A stretch of 5,892 nucleotides of DNA from Phycisphaerae bacterium SM23_33 (GTDB lineage Bacteria > Planctomycetota > Phycisphaerae > SM23-33), in contig LJUF01000231.1 of the NCBI GenBank assembly GCA_001303665.1, forward strand, positions 1 through 5,892, read 5' to 3'. The notes beneath the pieces were generated by a model, which made no database searches, was not told the DNA's origin, and saw nothing but the letters and a program-made list of their open reading frames with translations. Position 1 is the first letter of the stretch, and each line of letters begins with the position of its first letter. The position numbers and the translations under genes are program-made. Positions 3,976 through 5,892 of this stretch are shown piece by piece.

Positions 3976-5892
3976 CTAGCGAATGATCCGGAACGGGCCC
4001 CGGGGCTTCTTGGGCTTCTGCCCGCGGAAGTGCTTGCCGGGGATGGCCACCTTGGTTTCGGCGGCGGCCTCGGCGGCCTGTCTCTCGCGGATGTGCTTGC
4101 GGATGACGTACTGCTCGAACACCCCGGCGAAGGTCGAGGCCATGATGTACATCGTCAAGCCGCTGGGGGCGTTGTAGAAGATCAGCAGGAAGAACACGTT
4201 CATGAAGTACATCATCTGCTTCTGGGTGGCCTGCTGCTGGGTGCTGGTGGGCGTGCTGGGGGTGAACTTCTGGTTCAGCACCATGCCCACGGCCAGCAGG
4301 ATGGGCAGCAGGTTGAAGCTGCGAAGCGGTCCGACCAGGGGCAGGTTGACGAGGGTGCGGCCGAAGTCGATCAGCGCGTCCGGGGCGGCCAGGTCGGTGA
4401 TCCAGAACGGCAGCAGCCCGGCGTGGCGCAGCTCCACCGCCGCCTGGAGCCCCGTCCACAGGGCGATCCAGATGGGCATTTGCAGCACCATGGGCAGGCA
4501 GCCCAGGAACGGCGAGGCCCCGGCCGACTTGTAGATCTTCATCATCTCTTCGTTCAGCTTGGCCTTGTTGTCCTTGTACTTCTCCCGGGCCGCCTCCATC
4601 TGAGGCTGGAGCTTCTGCATCGCCATCATGGAGACCTGGCCCTTCTTGGTCAGCGGGTGCAGCCCCAGGCGGACCAGTACCACCAGCAGGATGATGGCCA
4701 GCCCGTAGTTGCCCAGGGTGGCCTTGCTGAACATGTCCAGCAGCCACATCATGGCCAGCGACAGCGGCGCCCAGGTGCAGCAGGAGCCAAAGTCCAGCGA
4801 GTCCTTGTACTTCAGCGAGGCGTACAGCGGCGCCTTGTCGAACAGCCCGCGCTGCTTGGGGCCGGTGAACAGGTCCAGCTTGACCTCCACCGACCCCCCG
4901 GCCGGGACGCGGTACGGGCCCAGGTTCATCAGCCCCAGCCCCGTCAGCCGCGCCGGCTTCTCGGACGTCGCCGCCACCTCCTCGACGGCGGCCTGGTAAA
5001 AGCCCACGGCGGCCTCGGGCGCGGCCAGGGTCTTGGAGTCCGGCGCTGGCACCACGTACGTCAGGGCCGCGAAGTATTTGTTGGTCATCCCCTCCCACAG
5101 CACCGCCGTTCCGATGTCGCTGCGCCCCAGCAGGTCGGCCTTCTTGGCCTCTTCGCCCCAATTTCCCGATAGCTTCAAGGGCGCCGCCTTCTGCATCTTG
5201 TCGACGGGCTCCTTCAGCACTTTGAGATCGTTGCTGACGTACTTGCCATACGCCAGCTTCCGCATGTCGGAGCGCATGTCCTCCCGCGGCACGCCGGTGG
5301 CCGAGAACTGCCACAGGTCCAGCTTCACCTCCCCGCCGCTCAGGTTCACCGCCCGAAGGCCCACTTCGATGGAGTAGGCGTACGTGCCCTTGCGCACGGT
5401 GTAGGTCTTTTCCAGGCGGAGGTACGGCTTGTCGTCCTTGGCAACCTGGGCCGTGAAAGTGACGCTCTGGGTTCCGTCCTCGTCGGTTTTGACTTTCCCG
5501 GCCTGCCACAACGGCCCGTACAGCAGCAGGCCCACCGCCTCGTCGGGGAAGTGGACCTGGCGGGTCGCCAGCGGATACACTGTCTGCCCGCCGCAGGTGA
5601 CCGGGTTGAGCAGGGAGTAGTTGCCCTTGAGCTTGGGGTTTTCGGCGACGGCCCTCTGGTAGTTGGCCGGGTCGCGCTGGTACTGGTGCTTGTCCGCGAC
5701 GGTCATGAAGTGCTCGGAGAGCTTGACGGTCTTGATGGCCGCGCCGAAGCTGGTCAGCTGCACCTGGAACTTGTAGCCGCTGCCCTGGTCCTGCGAGCCC
5801 AGCAGCACCTCGCGGACGTCGTGCGGCTGGACGTCCCACTTGGCCCGCTTGTCGGCGGCGGGTCTGGTTCGGACAGGCGCGGTGGCCGTGGC
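3976..5892 (-). CDS. yidC: Membrane protein insertase YidC (N-terminus outside window)
   Basis: YidC/Oxa1-family insertase, which places membrane proteins in the inner membrane alone or with SecYEG. 638 residues are visible and the frame is open to the window end, so the N-terminal anchor helix and start are missing; the GTG at 5808 is internal. Already longer than E. coli YidC (548). Visible residues 1-28 (with KWDVQPHDV) look like the linker after the first helix. Residues 29 to about 365 form the large periplasmic domain. The conserved core follows: an amphipathic stretch (LSLAMMWLLDMF), then GNYGLAIILLVVLVRLGLHPLTK with the groove arginine at visible residue 408, corresponding to E. coli R366. 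Next come the cytoplasmic hairpin LQPQMEAAREKYKDNKAKL, FLGCLPMVLQMPIWIALW (about 462-479), a helix near 525-543, and two closely spaced helices (about 560-575 and 577-597) around NAPSGLTMYI. A basic tail (KPRGPFRIIR) ends it, as in many YidC proteins that contact the ribosome. It converges with the S1 gene. Confidence 0.96.
   Translation of the reverse strand, partial: ATATAPVRTRPAADKRAKWDVQPHDVREVLLGSQDQGSGYKFQVQLTSFGAAIKTVKLSEHFMTVADKHQYQRDPANYQRAVAENPKLKGNYSLLNPVTCGGQTVYPLATRQVHFPDEAVGLLLYGPLWQAGKVKTDEDGTQSVTFTAQVAKDDKPYLRLEKTYTVRKGTYAYSIEVGLRAVNLSGGEVKLDLWQFSATGVPREDMRSDMRKLAYGKYVSNDLKVLKEPVDKMQKAAPLKLSGNWGEEAKKADLLGRSDIGTAVLWEGMTNKYFAALTYVVPAPDSKTLAAPEAAVGFYQAAVEEVAATSEKPARLTGLGLMNLGPYRVPAGGSVEVKLDLFTGPKQRGLFDKAPLYASLKYKDSLDFGSCCTWAPLSLAMMWLLDMFSKATLGNYGLAIILLVVLVRLGLHPLTKKGQVSMMAMQKLQPQMEAAREKYKDNKAKLNEEMMKIYKSAGASPFLGCLPMVLQMPIWIALWTGLQAAVELRHAGLLPFWITDLAAPDALIDFGRTLVNLPLVGPLRSFNLLPILLAVGMVLNQKFTPSTPTSTQQQATQKQMMYFMNVFFLLIFYNAPSGLTMYIMASTFAGVFEQYVIRKHIRERQAAEAAAETKVAIPGKHFRGQKPKKPRGPFRIIR

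Noticed and set aside
3929..5839. 636-codon open frame on the minus strand overlapping yidC in another frame
   Set aside because: The frame containing YidC motifs is unambiguous; this one is a Gly/Arg/Pro/Ala-rich shadow without domains.
1..5892. CRISPR array, tRNA/rRNA genes, insertion sequences, defence or toxin-antitoxin genes
   Set aside because: I looked on both strands and found no regularly spaced repeats, cloverleaf-type sequences, transposase motifs or matching small gene pairs; the ACT-MgtC pair does not resemble a toxin-antitoxin module.

Overview
The window is GC-rich and densely packed. It carries five protein-coding genes, two of them cut by the window edges. From left to right they are: the C-terminal part of an AzgA/AdeP-type (NCS2) purine permease (+ strand, open at the left edge), an MgtC/SapB-family membrane protein (- strand), a small tandem ACT-domain protein (- strand), a five-domain S1 RNA-binding protein resembling ribosomal protein S1 (+ strand), and a large YidC membrane insertase (- strand, open at the right edge). 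I see no tRNA, rRNA, CRISPR array, insertion sequence or prophage gene.

Organism: YidC has a large domain ahead of its membrane core, which points to a diderm (Gram-negative-type) bacterium. The GC-rich codon choice, the acidic N-terminal S1 helix with an 'EALGG' motif and the tandem ACT protein resembling COG4747 together recall Planctomycetota, perhaps Phycisphaerae-like. That assignment is a family-level impression and is weak.

Layout: the permease and mgtC converge, and a compact hairpin with a T-tract just past the mgtC stop looks like its terminator. The ACT gene and mgtC lie on the same strand 30 nt apart and probably form a two-gene operon. An imperfect 19-bp palindrome spans the end of the ACT gene. 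Between the ACT gene and the S1 gene is a 355-nt divergent control region. Its most striking feature is a perfect 20-bp palindrome, preceded by a further direct copy of the half-site one helical turn away, placed almost midway between the two start codons. The S1 gene and yidC converge with 57 nt between them, which may hold a terminator for the S1 transcript.

How the genes relate: S1 (mRNA binding in translation) and YidC (membrane protein insertion) are core functions that point towards each other and are probably transcribed separately. The ACT protein and MgtC are the accessory pair. An amino-acid-sensing style protein is co-transcribed with a membrane protein whose own C-terminal domain is ACT-like. 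I see no complex new multi-gene system. The points most worth checking are the divergent palindrome/half-site array and the ACT-MgtC pairing.
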